Below, piece after piece: positions 7,776-16,072 of a stretch of 64,000 nucleotides of DNA (within the stretch, counting starts at the first letter, position 1; every line of letters starts with the position of its first letter). The translations under genes were made by a program, and so were the position numbers. The notes under the pieces were generated by a model. It saw only the letters and a list, made by a program, of their open reading frames with translations, did no database searches and was not told the origin of the DNA. The stretch comes from Streptomyces sp. 135 (GTDB lineage Bacteria > Actinomycetota > Actinomycetes > Streptomycetales > Streptomycetaceae): positions 5,332,001 through 5,396,000 of the forward strand of contig NZ_CP075691.1 in assembly GCF_020026305.1 (NCBI RefSeq), in the 5' to 3' direction.

Positions 7776-9119
7776 TCAGCTCGTGCAGTACTGCTGCTCC
7801 TTGCCGATGGACCGGTACATGCAGTCCGCGTTCTCCAGCAGCTGCAGCACCGCGTCACGGTTCCGCGAAGTCTCCCGCTCGATCACCTCGTCGGGCGGGT
7901 AGAAACCGCCGCCGCCCGCCGACGACGGGTACATCTCGAAGGTGTAGCTGAAGATCTTCTGCGCGCCCCACAGCCAGTCGTCGATCGAGCCGTCCGTGAT
8001 GTAGAGGTCGCTCGCCTGCTCGGGCGTGTAGCCGTTGCTCGCGGCCATCTTCCTGCCGACGGTCGCGTGCGCGTCACGGTCGTCCTGGGTGAGGCCGGCG
8101 GCCGTGTCGGCGTACGTGTAGCCGTACGGCCACAGGATCAGCTCGCTGTACGTGTGGAAGTCGATGGCCGCCCTGATCTGCTGCTTGCCGCCGACGACCC
8201 GGCTGCGTACGAAGTCCGCGACGACCTTGACCTCGGGGGCCGACTCGGCGGCGCGGCCACGGTAGGTGTCCGAACCCGCGGAGCCGGACGAGCCGCCGCA
8301 GCAGCCCCACTTGTAGGCCCAGTTGCGGTTCAGGTCGGTGCCGATGCTCGTCGAACCGCTGTTGGGCTGGCGGTTCTTGCGCCAGCTGCGGTAGGAACCG
8401 GTCGCGATGTCGTACTCGCCGCCGTCCGGGTTCATGTCCGGCACGATCCAGATCTCGCGGGAGTCGACCATCTTCTTCACCCGGGCGTCCGTGGCGTAGT
8501 CGTCGCCCAGCTCGCGCAGCAGGTACAGCGCCATCTCCACCGTGAGGTGCTCGCGGGCGTGCTGGTGGTGGGTGAAGAGGACCTCGGGCTCGGCCTCGTC
8601 GGTGGCGACGTTGTCGCTGATCTTGATGGCGACGATGTCCCGGCCCGCGTAGGACTTGCCGATGACCCGCTTGCTCATCAGGTTCGGATGGGCCGCGATG
8701 CGCTGGTCGATCGCCGCCGTCATCTCGGCGTAGTTGTGGTACCTGGCGTCAGCGGGCGGGAAGTCCTTCGGCTCCACCGCCTTTCCGTCCGTACGCTTCG
8801 GCGGGCCGGCCAGGGCCTTCAGTTCGTAGCCCGCCGCTCGGAGCCGGGCGGCCTCCCTGCCGTCGGCCGAGACGACCACCGCGCGGGCGTCGACCTCGTC
8901 GATGGCGACGCCGGTGCGCGCGAGCGCGGTGCGCGCGGCGCGGTCGTCGGCCAGGGGGATCTCGTACTGCCGTGTCGTTTCGGTGTCGTCCGCCGTCGCC
9001 GCCGTGCCGCGTCCGGCCGGATCGGCCGGTGCGGCGTTGGCGGTGAGAGGTGCCGCCACGGCGAGGGCGAGCAGGGCCGCGAGGGCGGCGGATCTCCTGC
9101 CGCGTATGCGGAGTCGCAT
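7776..9119 (-). CDS. Secreted M14 zinc carboxypeptidase
   Basis: The 447-aa preproprotein has a Sec signal (residues 1-30, ending LTANAAPA), a propeptide to about 125, then the M14 domain. Zinc ligands appear as HHQHAREHL (HxxE) and the His of AAIDFHTYSELILWPYGY. The substrate arginines lie in GTDLNRNWAYKWGC and the catalytic glutamate in IFSYTFEMYP. The arrangement matches the carboxypeptidase T/SG group, which removes C-terminal residues outside the cell. Cys pairs (CCGG and C-terminal) suggest disulfides. Confidence 0.92.
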   Translation of the reverse strand: MRLRIRGRRSAALAALLALAVAAPLTANAAPADPAGRGTAATADDTETTRQYEIPLADDRAARTALARTGVAIDEVDARAVVVSADGREAARLRAAGYELKALAGPPKRTDGKAVEPKDFPPADARYHNYAEMTAAIDQRIAAHPNLMSKRVIGKSYAGRDIVAIKISDNVATDEAEPEVLFTHHQHAREHLTVEMALYLLRELGDDYATDARVKKMVDSREIWIVPDMNPDGGEYDIATGSYRSWRKNRQPNSGSTSIGTDLNRNWAYKWGCCGGSSGSAGSDTYRGRAAESAPEVKVVADFVRSRVVGGKQQIRAAIDFHTYSELILWPYGYTYADTAAGLTQDDRDAHATVGRKMAASNGYTPEQASDLYITDGSIDDWLWGAQKIFSYTFEMYPSSAGGGGFYPPDEVIERETSRNRDAVLQLLENADCMYRSIGKEQQYCTS

Positions 9120-9289
9120 GAAGTCTCCTCAGGGGTGGGGGGTGGTTCAGTGCGACGCGTGGGGTGCGGGATGCGGGTTCGGGGTGCGTGGTACGCCGCC
9201 TCATCGTCGGGGCATGGCATGCTCCCGTCAACGGCCTTCTTCGGCCAACCCCCTTGTGCGGCACGCCGCGATGCGCTTTCTTGATCGGC

Positions 9290-10621
9290 ATGGCTGAAAC
9301 CACAGGCAGTGGCACCACCGCCGACGCGTCGGCACCCCAGCCGCGCAAGTCGAGCTGGAAGTACATCGGCCCCGGCATCGTCGTCGCCGCGACCGGCGTC
9401 GGCGCGGGCGACCTCGTCGCGACCCTCATCGCGGGCAGCAATTTCGGCTACACCCTGCTGTGGGCCGCCGTCATCGGCTGCGTCGTGAAGATCTCGCTCG
9501 CCGAGGCCGCCGGGCGCTGGCACCTGTCCACCGGGCGCACCCTCTTCGACGGCTGGGCGAGCCTCGGCCGCTGGACGACGTGGTTCTTCGTCGTCTACGT
9601 CGTGATCTGGGGGTACGTCTACGGCGCCGCCGCCATGTCGTCGTCCGGGCTGCCCCTCCAGGCGCTCTTCCCCGACGTCATGGAACTCAAGTGGTGGGCG
9701 ATCCTGACCGGACTCGTCGGCCTGGTCTTCGTCTGGTTCAACAAGTACGCCGTCTTCGAGAAGGTCATGACGGTGCTCGTCGGCATCATGTTCGTCGTCA
9801 CCGTCTACCTCGCGATCCGCGTCACCCCGAACCTCGGGCACGCCTTCGCCGGACTGCTGCCCGTCCTGCCCGACGAGAAGGACTCCATCCTCAACACGCT
9901 CGGCCTGATCGGCGGCGTCGGCGGCACGATCACCCTCGCCGCGTACGGCTACTGGGTCAACGCCAAGGGGTGGACCAACACCGGCTGGATGAAGGTGATG
10001 CGGCTCGACAACCGCGTCGCCTACATCACCACCGGCGTCTTCGTCGTCGCCATGCTCTTCGTCGGCGCCGAGCTCCTGCACTCCGCGAACGTCGCCATCG
10101 CCAGCGGCGACAAGGGCCTCGTCCAGCTCTCCGGCATCCTGGAGAAGGAGTACGGCACCGCCACCGCCAAGCTCTTCCTGATCGGCTTCTTCGCCACGTC
10201 GTTCACCTCGCTGATCGGCGTGTGGCACGGCGTGAGCCTGATGTTCGCCGACTTCGTCGAGCGCTACCGCAAGCAGCGGGCGGGCGCGGACTCCGCCTCG
10301 CTCAGCGGCGAGGAGGTGGCCTCCGGCGCCCGCGAGAAGTCGGTGCCCTTCCGCGCCTACCTGCTCTGGCTGACGTTCCCGCCGATGATCCTGCTCTTCC
10401 AGGGGCAGCCGTTCCGGCTCATCATCATCTACGGCGTCCTCGGCGCCGCCTTCATGCCGTTCCTGGCGCTCACCCTGGTCTGGCTGCTCAACTCCTCCCG
10501 TACGCCCAGGGAGTGGCGCAACGGCTGGCTCAGCAACGGCATGCTGACGATCGCGGGCCTGCTGTTCCTCGTGCTGTGCATCAAGCAGATCTCGGACCAG
10601 GACTGGGGCAGCTTCTTCTAG
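9290..10621 (+). CDS. Nramp-family-like membrane transporter lacking canonical metal motifs
   Basis: The 443-aa protein has about 11 membrane segments and opens YIGPGIVVAATGVGAGDLVATL, the Nramp TM1 position. Classical manganese/iron Nramps have DPGN in TM1 and an MPH motif in TM6. Here these read GAGD and GGTITLAAYGY, so the metal ligands are not conserved and the substrate may not be a divalent transition metal. The ATG has no obvious ribosome site; an in-frame TTG lies 9 bp upstream. It is divergent from the carboxypeptidase gene. Confidence 0.8.
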   Translation: MAETTGSGTTADASAPQPRKSSWKYIGPGIVVAATGVGAGDLVATLIAGSNFGYTLLWAAVIGCVVKISLAEAAGRWHLSTGRTLFDGWASLGRWTTWFFVVYVVIWGYVYGAAAMSSSGLPLQALFPDVMELKWWAILTGLVGLVFVWFNKYAVFEKVMTVLVGIMFVVTVYLAIRVTPNLGHAFAGLLPVLPDEKDSILNTLGLIGGVGGTITLAAYGYWVNAKGWTNTGWMKVMRLDNRVAYITTGVFVVAMLFVGAELLHSANVAIASGDKGLVQLSGILEKEYGTATAKLFLIGFFATSFTSLIGVWHGVSLMFADFVERYRKQRAGADSASLSGEEVASGAREKSVPFRAYLLWLTFPPMILLFQGQPFRLIIIYGVLGAAFMPFLALTLVWLLNSSRTPREWRNGWLSNGMLTIAGLLFLVLCIKQISDQDWGSFF

Positions 10622-10648
10622 GCGTAGGCGTAGGCGTAGGCGTAGGCG
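10621..10648. repeat. GGCGTA hexamer tandem repeat
   Basis: GGCGTA is repeated four times in tandem, with a partial fifth copy, directly after the transporter stop codon. Confidence 0.8.
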
Positions 10649-10718
10649 CGGTCGTGGCCGGGCGCGGCAGCGCCGCCGGGGGAGCGGCGGCGCTGCGGTC
10701 CTCATCGGCCGGCCACGG

Positions 10719-11726
10719 CTACGGCAGGCCGTGGACGTGCGCGCCCACCGACCTGGACCAGGCGCTCCCAGCCGTGGCGTCCCAGTTCGTGGACCACGTC
10801 ATCGCGCCCCGGATGGCCGGGTACGTCCTGGACGGCTTGAAGGTGCCGCAGCCGGTGCCCTTCGCCAGGCAGTCCAGGGCCCTGTTCACGACGTCCGGCG
10901 CGACGTATCCGCCGCCGGCCGCGCGCGGCGACGCGGGGACGCCGAGGCCGACCTGGGAGGGCGCGAGGCCGTTCTCCAGCTGCACGCAGGCGAGCGCGGT
11001 GAGGAAGTCGACGGTGCCCTGGCTGTAGACCTTGCCGTCGCAGCCCAGCATCGAACCGCTGTTGTAATACTGCATGTTGACCACCGTGAGGATGTCCTTC
11101 ACGGCGAGCGCGGTCTTGAAGTACGCGTTCGACGGCGACTGCATGTCGATGGTCTGCGGCGCCATCGTCAGCACGAGGCCCGGCCCCGCCTTGGCCGAGA
11201 GGGACTTGAGGGCCTGCGTCATGTACGTCGCGTTGAGGCCGTTCTCCAGGTCGATGTCGACGCCGTCGAAGCCGTACTCCCGCATGAGCGCGTACACCGA
11301 GTCCGCGAAGGCGCCGGCCGACGCCGCGTCGTTGACCGTCACCGCACCCTTCTCGCCGCCGACCGAGATGATCACCGACTTGCCCGCCGCCTGCCTCGCC
11401 TTGATGTCGGCCTTGAACTGCTCGACGGTGTAACCGCCGAGACCCGCCGAGTCGAGGTTGAAGGTGACCTTGCCCGGGGTCGCGGTGGCGTCGGCGAAGG
11501 CCACGGCGATGATGTCGTACTCGTTCTGCACGGCGCTCAGCTTCTGCACCTGGGCGCCGTTGTCGAAGTTCTGCCAGTAGCCGGTCACCGCGTGGCGGGG
11601 GACGGCGCGCGTCCCGGCGTCGGCGGTCGCGGCTCCTGCGGTGAACAGGCCCGTGGCGGCGAGGGCGAGTGCGGTGAGGGCGCCGGCGACGGCGCCCGGC
11701 CTTCTCCTGGGGGGTGTGCGGTCCAC
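10719..11726 (-). CDS. Secreted GH18 chitinase
   Basis: The 335-aa protein has a signal peptide (residues 1-36, twin Arg-rich start, Ala-rich core) and a single GH18 domain. The chitinase signature DGVDIDLE has its catalytic glutamate at residue 161, and HAVTGYWQNF starts the barrel. It lacks a separate chitin-binding domain, as in compact Streptomyces ChiC/ChiD-type enzymes. It should hydrolyse chitin outside the cell. The promoter carries a DasR-type operator, so it is probably induced when GlcN-6-P levels rise. Confidence 0.93.
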   Translation of the reverse strand: MDRTPPRRRPGAVAGALTALALAATGLFTAGAATADAGTRAVPRHAVTGYWQNFDNGAQVQKLSAVQNEYDIIAVAFADATATPGKVTFNLDSAGLGGYTVEQFKADIKARQAAGKSVIISVGGEKGAVTVNDAASAGAFADSVYALMREYGFDGVDIDLENGLNATYMTQALKSLSAKAGPGLVLTMAPQTIDMQSPSNAYFKTALAVKDILTVVNMQYYNSGSMLGCDGKVYSQGTVDFLTALACVQLENGLAPSQVGLGVPASPRAAGGGYVAPDVVNRALDCLAKGTGCGTFKPSRTYPAIRGAMTWSTNWDATAGSAWSRSVGAHVHGLP

Positions 11727-11790
11727 TGCTGCCTCCGGTGGGGGGAGAGGTGCTTCGGAACGGTGGCCACCGCTGGTGCTTGGTCGTACA

Positions 11791-11818
11791 AGCTGGTCCA
11801 GACCAATTGAGTTGTCAA
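11791..11818 (-). promoter_or_regulatory. DasR-responsive element over the chitinase promoter
   Basis: AGCTGGTCCAGACCAATT (11791-11808) matches the known DasR box ACTGGTCTAGACCA(G/C)T at nearly every position and is a near-perfect palindrome. On the minus strand a consensus TTGACA -35 box (complement of 11813-11818) lies immediately before it, so the box fills the -35/-10 spacer. DasR represses chitin and GlcNAc genes in Streptomyces; binding here is inferred by motif. Confidence 0.85.
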
Positions 11819-11954
11819 GGCCTCAAGCATCACCGGATGCCCGGACGAGTGGCCGCAGAGGACTCCCCACCTCCGCATGAACACGGGGAAGTTGGGTGTT
11901 GAGGCACCCATGACGTGGATATGGTGCTGAGGCAGGAGTGCACGAGGACCGGGG

Positions 11955-12875
11955 GTGTACGCGTTGCCGACCGCCATAGCCGTCACCGGCCCCGATCTCG
12001 TGCTGCCCTCGCCCGACCGGCACACCCCCTCGGCCGCCGTCCTCCAGTGCGCCGTGCGGTCCCCGCGGGCGTACTCGCTGGACCAGGCGCTCACCGAGAT
12101 GGACACGCTCATCGAGCACCACGGCTACGTGATCGTCCTGTGCCCCGCGTCGGCGCCCGCGGCGGTCGCCCACCGGCTCCACGCCGTCCGCTCGGTCCTG
12201 GAGAGCGACCGCATCGCCGTCGTCCGCTCCGAGCTGCCGCCGCTCGGGCTCGCCGTACTCGCGCTCCAGTTACGGCAGTTGTCGGTCTGCGACTTCAGCC
12301 CCGGCGTCCTCGCCTCCGCCGCCCGGCTCCTCTCCCACTACATCTACGCGGGCGCCCTGCTCGGCTCCGTCACCCGGCTCGACCGCGTGCCCGTCACCCT
12401 CCAGTCGCACGCCAAGTCCTGGCTGCCTGGCGCCCAGTTCGCGGTCCTCGCCACGCCCAGGCCCGAGCTGGTGAAGCTCCCTGGCGGCGACGGGCCGGGC
12501 CTGACCGGTCCGGGATTCAGTACGAGGATGCTGTACGCGCCCGGCCGGCTGGCACCCGGCTGGGTCACCGACTCCCTGGCCCCCGCGTGGCACGTCCAAG
12601 GCGTCGCCGAGGCGCGCCTGCCCGCCGAGTCGGCCCGCTGGTGGGCCACCGGCAAGCTCGTCGAGTTCGCCGCCGCCATCCCCGACATCTCCGTCCTCTA
12701 CCAGCTGGTGTCCTCCGTCCGCCGCGACGACTGCCACTGGTGCGGGCTCGAACTCATCGGCGACCGCTGCGCGTTCTGCGCAGCGCCGCTGCCCGCCGCC
12801 CCCGATGACCGGCCCGCCCCCGACCGCGCCCTCGCGGCGCGCGGCACGACCGCCCTGCCCCGAGGCACGACCTAA
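11955..12875 (+). CDS. Hypothetical protein with C-terminal zinc ribbon, head of tad locus
   Basis: The 306-aa protein has no named domain that I recognise. Its C-terminus holds CHWCGLELIGDRCAFC, a CxxC-x8-CxxC zinc ribbon, followed by a Pro-rich tail. The body has short hydrophobic stretches but no clear membrane helix. GTG start with AGGACCGGGG upstream. It immediately precedes the CpaB-like gene, which suggests a regulatory or accessory role for the pilus locus. Confidence 0.7.
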   Translation: MYALPTAIAVTGPDLVLPSPDRHTPSAAVLQCAVRSPRAYSLDQALTEMDTLIEHHGYVIVLCPASAPAAVAHRLHAVRSVLESDRIAVVRSELPPLGLAVLALQLRQLSVCDFSPGVLASAARLLSHYIYAGALLGSVTRLDRVPVTLQSHAKSWLPGAQFAVLATPRPELVKLPGGDGPGLTGPGFSTRMLYAPGRLAPGWVTDSLAPAWHVQGVAEARLPAESARWWATGKLVEFAAAIPDISVLYQLVSSVRRDDCHWCGLELIGDRCAFCAAPLPAAPDDRPAPDRALAARGTTALPRGTT

Positions 12876-12971
12876 CCCGCACTCCCGACCCGTACGCGAC
12901 CCGACGACCGATCATGCGCCACTTCGCTCACTGTCCGTAGCCAACCGCACTCGATCGAGGTAGTCCGGCCC

Positions 12972-13682
12972 ATGAACTCACGCCAGCGCCGCGGCGTCAT
13001 CCTGCTGGTCCTGTCGGTCCTGTGCGCCTTCGGTGCCTTCGCGGGCGTCCTCTCGGTGATCCGTGACGTGAACTCGAAGGTGGGCCCCGAGGTCGCCGCG
13101 TACAAGCTCAAAGGGGACATCGCGCCCTACAAGGAGCTGACCGCCGGGCAGTTCGAGAAGGTCGAGATGCCCGAGCGGTGGCTGTCCGAGAACGCCGTCA
13201 CCGACCTCGGCGAGATCCGCGGCAAGATCGCCGTCACCCAGCTGCGCAAGGGCTCGCTGCTCCAGTCCGACATGATCGTGAAGCGGCCCGAACTCGGCCC
13301 GGGGCAGCAGGAGATCGCCATCATGATCGACGCGGCGACGGGCGTCGCGGGCAAGATCACGCCCGGCGCGACGGTCAACATCTACGCCACCTTCAAGGGC
13401 GATGCCGACAAGGCGAAGGACCAGTCGAAAGTCATCGTGGAGGGCGCCAAGGTGCTCGACGTCGGCAAGCTGACCCCGCTCGAACCCGACCAGGACGACC
13501 GCACGCGCCGCAGGGCCTCCGAGGCCGTCCCGATCACCTTCGCCCTCGGCACGGCGGACGCACAGCGCGTCGCCTACGCGGAGTCGTTCGCCACGCATGT
13601 CCGCCTCGCCCTCATCGGCGAGGGCGGCGACCCGACCGTGCCGCCGCGGGATCGCACGTACACCCTCGACGAGGACAAGTAG
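12972..13682 (+). CDS. cpaB: CpaB/RcpC-like SAF-domain pilus assembly protein
   Basis: The 236-aa protein has an N-terminal membrane anchor (residues 10-30) and a SAF domain. KELTAGQFEKVEMPERWL and LRKGSLLQSDMIVKRPEL are typical of CpaB/FlgA-type folds, followed by a periplasmic-type domain. In Tad systems CpaB is an accessory of the assembly machine at the envelope. It lies directly upstream of the CpaE gene, but a 301-bp duplicated segment intervenes. Its last residues (TLDEDK) are echoed at the end of the next small ORF. Confidence 0.85.
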   Translation: MNSRQRRGVILLVLSVLCAFGAFAGVLSVIRDVNSKVGPEVAAYKLKGDIAPYKELTAGQFEKVEMPERWLSENAVTDLGEIRGKIAVTQLRKGSLLQSDMIVKRPELGPGQQEIAIMIDAATGVAGKITPGATVNIYATFKGDADKAKDQSKVIVEGAKVLDVGKLTPLEPDQDDRTRRRASEAVPITFALGTADAQRVAYAESFATHVRLALIGEGGDPTVPPRDRTYTLDEDK

Positions 13683-14001
13683 GAGGTCTCGTATGGCCAC
13701 GTGGAGCTTGTTCGCAGCTGGGGGCGTCGTGACGGCTCGGATGCGGTCGGTGCCGGCGTCGGGGTTGGGGGCGGCGTCGGTGTCGGCGGGGGCGGGGCGG
13801 GTGCCGGGAGCGCCGCCGCCGGGGGTGGCTGGGGCACCGGGGATGGCCGGGTCACCGGAGACCGCCCGGCCGCCGGGGACGGCCGGGCTGCCCGGGACGG
13901 CCGGGGCACCGGAGACCGCCGGGCCGCCGGAGGCGGTCAGGTCACCGCGGGGCCGCACGTGCTCCCTCGACGAGGACAAGTAGGAGGTCCCGTATGGCCA
14001 C
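13653..14001 (+). repeat. Duplicated cpaB/cpaE junction, 48-bp direct repeats 301 bp apart
   Basis: 13653-13700 and 13954-14001 are 45/48 identical. Each includes the codons LDEDK, a TAG stop, an AGGAGGT ribosome site and ATGGCCAC. The segment between them is GC-rich and internally repetitive (short ACGGCCGGG-type units). The structure is what a tandem duplication of the gene junction followed by divergence would leave. Confidence 0.85.
13693..13983 (+). CDS. Small Pro/Gly/Ala-rich ORF created by the junction duplication
   Basis: The 96-aa frame starts MATWSLFAAGG behind a perfect AGGAGGT site, contains collagen-like PGTAGLPGTAGAPE repeats, and ends SLDEDK, like CpaB. Its first residues (MAT) match the CpaE start. 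So it has a working start signal but no recognised domain. It may be translated as a by-product of the duplication, and whether it has any function is unknown. Confidence 0.4.
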   Translation: MATWSLFAAGGVVTARMRSVPASGLGAASVSAGAGRVPGAPPPGVAGAPGMAGSPETARPPGTAGLPGTAGAPETAGPPEAVRSPRGRTCSLDEDK

Positions 14002-15619
14002 TCGGATCCTGCCCGCCGTCGGGGACATCGAGGCCGCCCGCGCGCTGTCCACCCTCACCGGACAGCTGCCCGACGCCGAACCCGCCCTGCCCGTCGGCGA
14101 CTCCACCGCGCTGCTCGACACCCTCGCGCGGCTCGCCGCCGAGTCGGTCGACGAGCTTCCGGAGGTCGTCCTCGTCCACGAGCGGATCGGGCCGGTCCCC
14201 GCGCTCGACCTCATCCGCGACCTCGTCCTGCGCTTCCCCGTCGTCGGCGTCGTCCTGATCACCGCCGACACCAGCCCCGGCCTCCTCACGGCCGCCATGG
14301 ACTCCGGCGCGCGCGGCATCGTCGGCCTCCCGCTCGCCTACGACGCCCTCGCCGAGCGCGTCCAGGCGGCCGCCGCCTGGTCCTCCGGGATGCGGCGCCA
14401 CCTCGGCAGCGGCGGCGGCCTTGAGCTGTACGGGGGCACGGGCGCCCCGGGAGCGCCCGGCGGCATGGGTACGGTCGTCGCGGTCAGCGGGGCGAAGGGC
14501 GGCGTCGGGACGACCCTGGCGACCGCGCAACTCGCCCTCGCCGCCCAGGCTTCGGGCCGCTCCGTCGCCCTCCTGGACCTCGACCTCCAGTCCGGGGACC
14601 TCGCCTCGTACCTGGACGTGCAGTTCCGCCGCTCGGTCGCCGACCTCGCCGCCATCACCGACATCACGCCCCGCGTCCTCCAGGACGCCGTCTACACCCA
14701 CGAGACCGGCATCGCCATGCTCCTCGCCCCCGCCGAGGGCGAGCGCGGCGAGGAGGTCACCGACCGGGTCGCCCGCCAGATCCTCGGCGCCCTGCGCGCC
14801 CGCTACGACGTCGTGGTCGTCGACTGCGGCGCCTACGTCACCGCGGCGAGCGCCGCCGCCGTGGAACTCGCCGACCACGCCCTGCTGCTCCTCACCCCCG
14901 ACGTGGTGGCGGTACGGGCCGGCAAGCGCATGGTGCGCCTCTGGGACCGCCTCCAGATCCGCAAGGCCGAGGAGACCCTCACCGTCGTCAACCGCCACGG
15001 CAAGGGCACGGAGATCCAGCCGTCCCTGGTCGAGCGCGTCACCGGCACCCGGGTGGCCCGCACCACCGTGCCCGCCGCCTTCAAGGAGCTCCAGGCCGCC
15101 GTCGACGCGGGCCGCGTGCAGGACCTCGACAGCCGCTCCTCGGTGAAACAGGCGCTGTGGGCGCTCGCGGGCGAGATCGGCCTCGTCGACGCCAAGGCCG
15201 CGGGCGCGGCGAAGCGCGCCGGTCTCGGCCTGCGGCGGCGGGCGGCGACGGGCGACCGGGGCGCCGTCACACTCGAATTCGCCGGGATGTTCCCCCTGCT
15301 GCTCGCCGTCATGGCGATCCTGTGGCAGTGCGCGCTGTACGGCTACACGTACTCCCTCGCCGGGAACGCCGCGGACGAGGCGGCCCGGGCGGCCACGGCC
15401 GCGTACGCGGTGGGGGAGGGCGGCGCCGGGGCCTGTTCCGAGGCGGCCAAGGAGCATCTGCCGGCCGCCTGGCAGGACGCGGAGGTGTCCTGCACGGACG
15501 AGGGCCCGGTGTGGAAGGCCCACGTATCGGTGGACGTGCCGGTGTTCTTCCCCGGCTTCGACGCGGGGTGGCGCGTCGACGGGGAAGCGGGCGCGGCGAA
15601 GGAGGGGGAGGACGGGTGA
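13994..15619 (+). CDS. cpaE: CpaE-like MinD-family ATPase fused to a TadE-like pseudopilin domain
   Basis: The 541-aa protein has a receiver-like N-terminal domain (to about residue 130) and a MinD/ParA ATPase with deviant Walker A SGAKGGVGTT (165-174). A TadE-like module follows from about 420: GDRGAVTLEFAG, a membrane helix and an extracytoplasmic tail with Cys residues. CpaE localises Tad machines; TadE is a pseudopilin. Having both in one chain is notable. The start follows AGGAGGT, and the stop overlaps the next gene by GTGA. Confidence 0.85.
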   Translation: MATRILPAVGDIEAARALSTLTGQLPDAEPALPVGDSTALLDTLARLAAESVDELPEVVLVHERIGPVPALDLIRDLVLRFPVVGVVLITADTSPGLLTAAMDSGARGIVGLPLAYDALAERVQAAAAWSSGMRRHLGSGGGLELYGGTGAPGAPGGMGTVVAVSGAKGGVGTTLATAQLALAAQASGRSVALLDLDLQSGDLASYLDVQFRRSVADLAAITDITPRVLQDAVYTHETGIAMLLAPAEGERGEEVTDRVARQILGALRARYDVVVVDCGAYVTAASAAAVELADHALLLLTPDVVAVRAGKRMVRLWDRLQIRKAEETLTVVNRHGKGTEIQPSLVERVTGTRVARTTVPAAFKELQAAVDAGRVQDLDSRSSVKQALWALAGEIGLVDAKAAGAAKRAGLGLRRRAATGDRGAVTLEFAGMFPLLLAVMAILWQCALYGYTYSLAGNAADEAARAATAAYAVGEGGAGACSEAAKEHLPAAWQDAEVSCTDEGPVWKAHVSVDVPVFFPGFDAGWRVDGEAGAAKEGEDG

Positions 15620-16038
15620 GGGCGCCGAGGTTCCTCGCGGGCCGGGGCCGGGGCCGGAGCCGTGGCCGTGGCCGCCGCTGGGACGACCGCGGCGTCTCGA
15701 TCCTGGAGTTCGCCGGGTTCCTGCCGGTCCTGCTGCTCGTCGGCCTCGCCGCCATCCAGCTGGGCCTCGTGGGATACGCCGCGAACCAGGCAGGCTCCGG
15801 CGCCCGCGCGGCGGCCCGCGCGGCCTCGCAGGGCGAATCCGGGCAGGCCGCGGGCGCGGCGGCCATGGACGGCGGGCTCAGCTCCTCCGTCACGGTCGGC
15901 GGGGGCGGCGACACCACCACCGCCACGGTGAAGGTCGACGTACCGCTCCTGCTGCCCTTCGTGGGCAGCGGCTGGAGCGTCACCAAGGAAGCGACCATGC
16001 CCAACGACGACGACGCCACCGCGGTCGGAAGCGGCTGA
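15616..16038 (+). CDS. tadE: TadE-like minor pseudopilin
   Basis: The 140-aa protein has an Arg-rich cytoplasmic leader, then DDRGVSILEFAG with the E of the pilin-type signal, a membrane helix (FLPVLLLVGLAAIQLGLVGY) and AANQAGSGARAAARAA, all TadE features. The GTG start overlaps the stop of the CpaE-TadE gene. Pseudopilins are processed by a prepilin peptidase (not in this window) and help start or support the Flp pilus. Confidence 0.85.
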   Translation: MRAPRFLAGRGRGRSRGRGRRWDDRGVSILEFAGFLPVLLLVGLAAIQLGLVGYAANQAGSGARAAARAASQGESGQAAGAAAMDGGLSSSVTVGGGGDTTTATVKVDVPLLLPFVGSGWSVTKEATMPNDDDATAVGSG

Positions 16039-16072
16039 AGTCACCGACGTACGAAGGAGGTTGAAGGACGCC

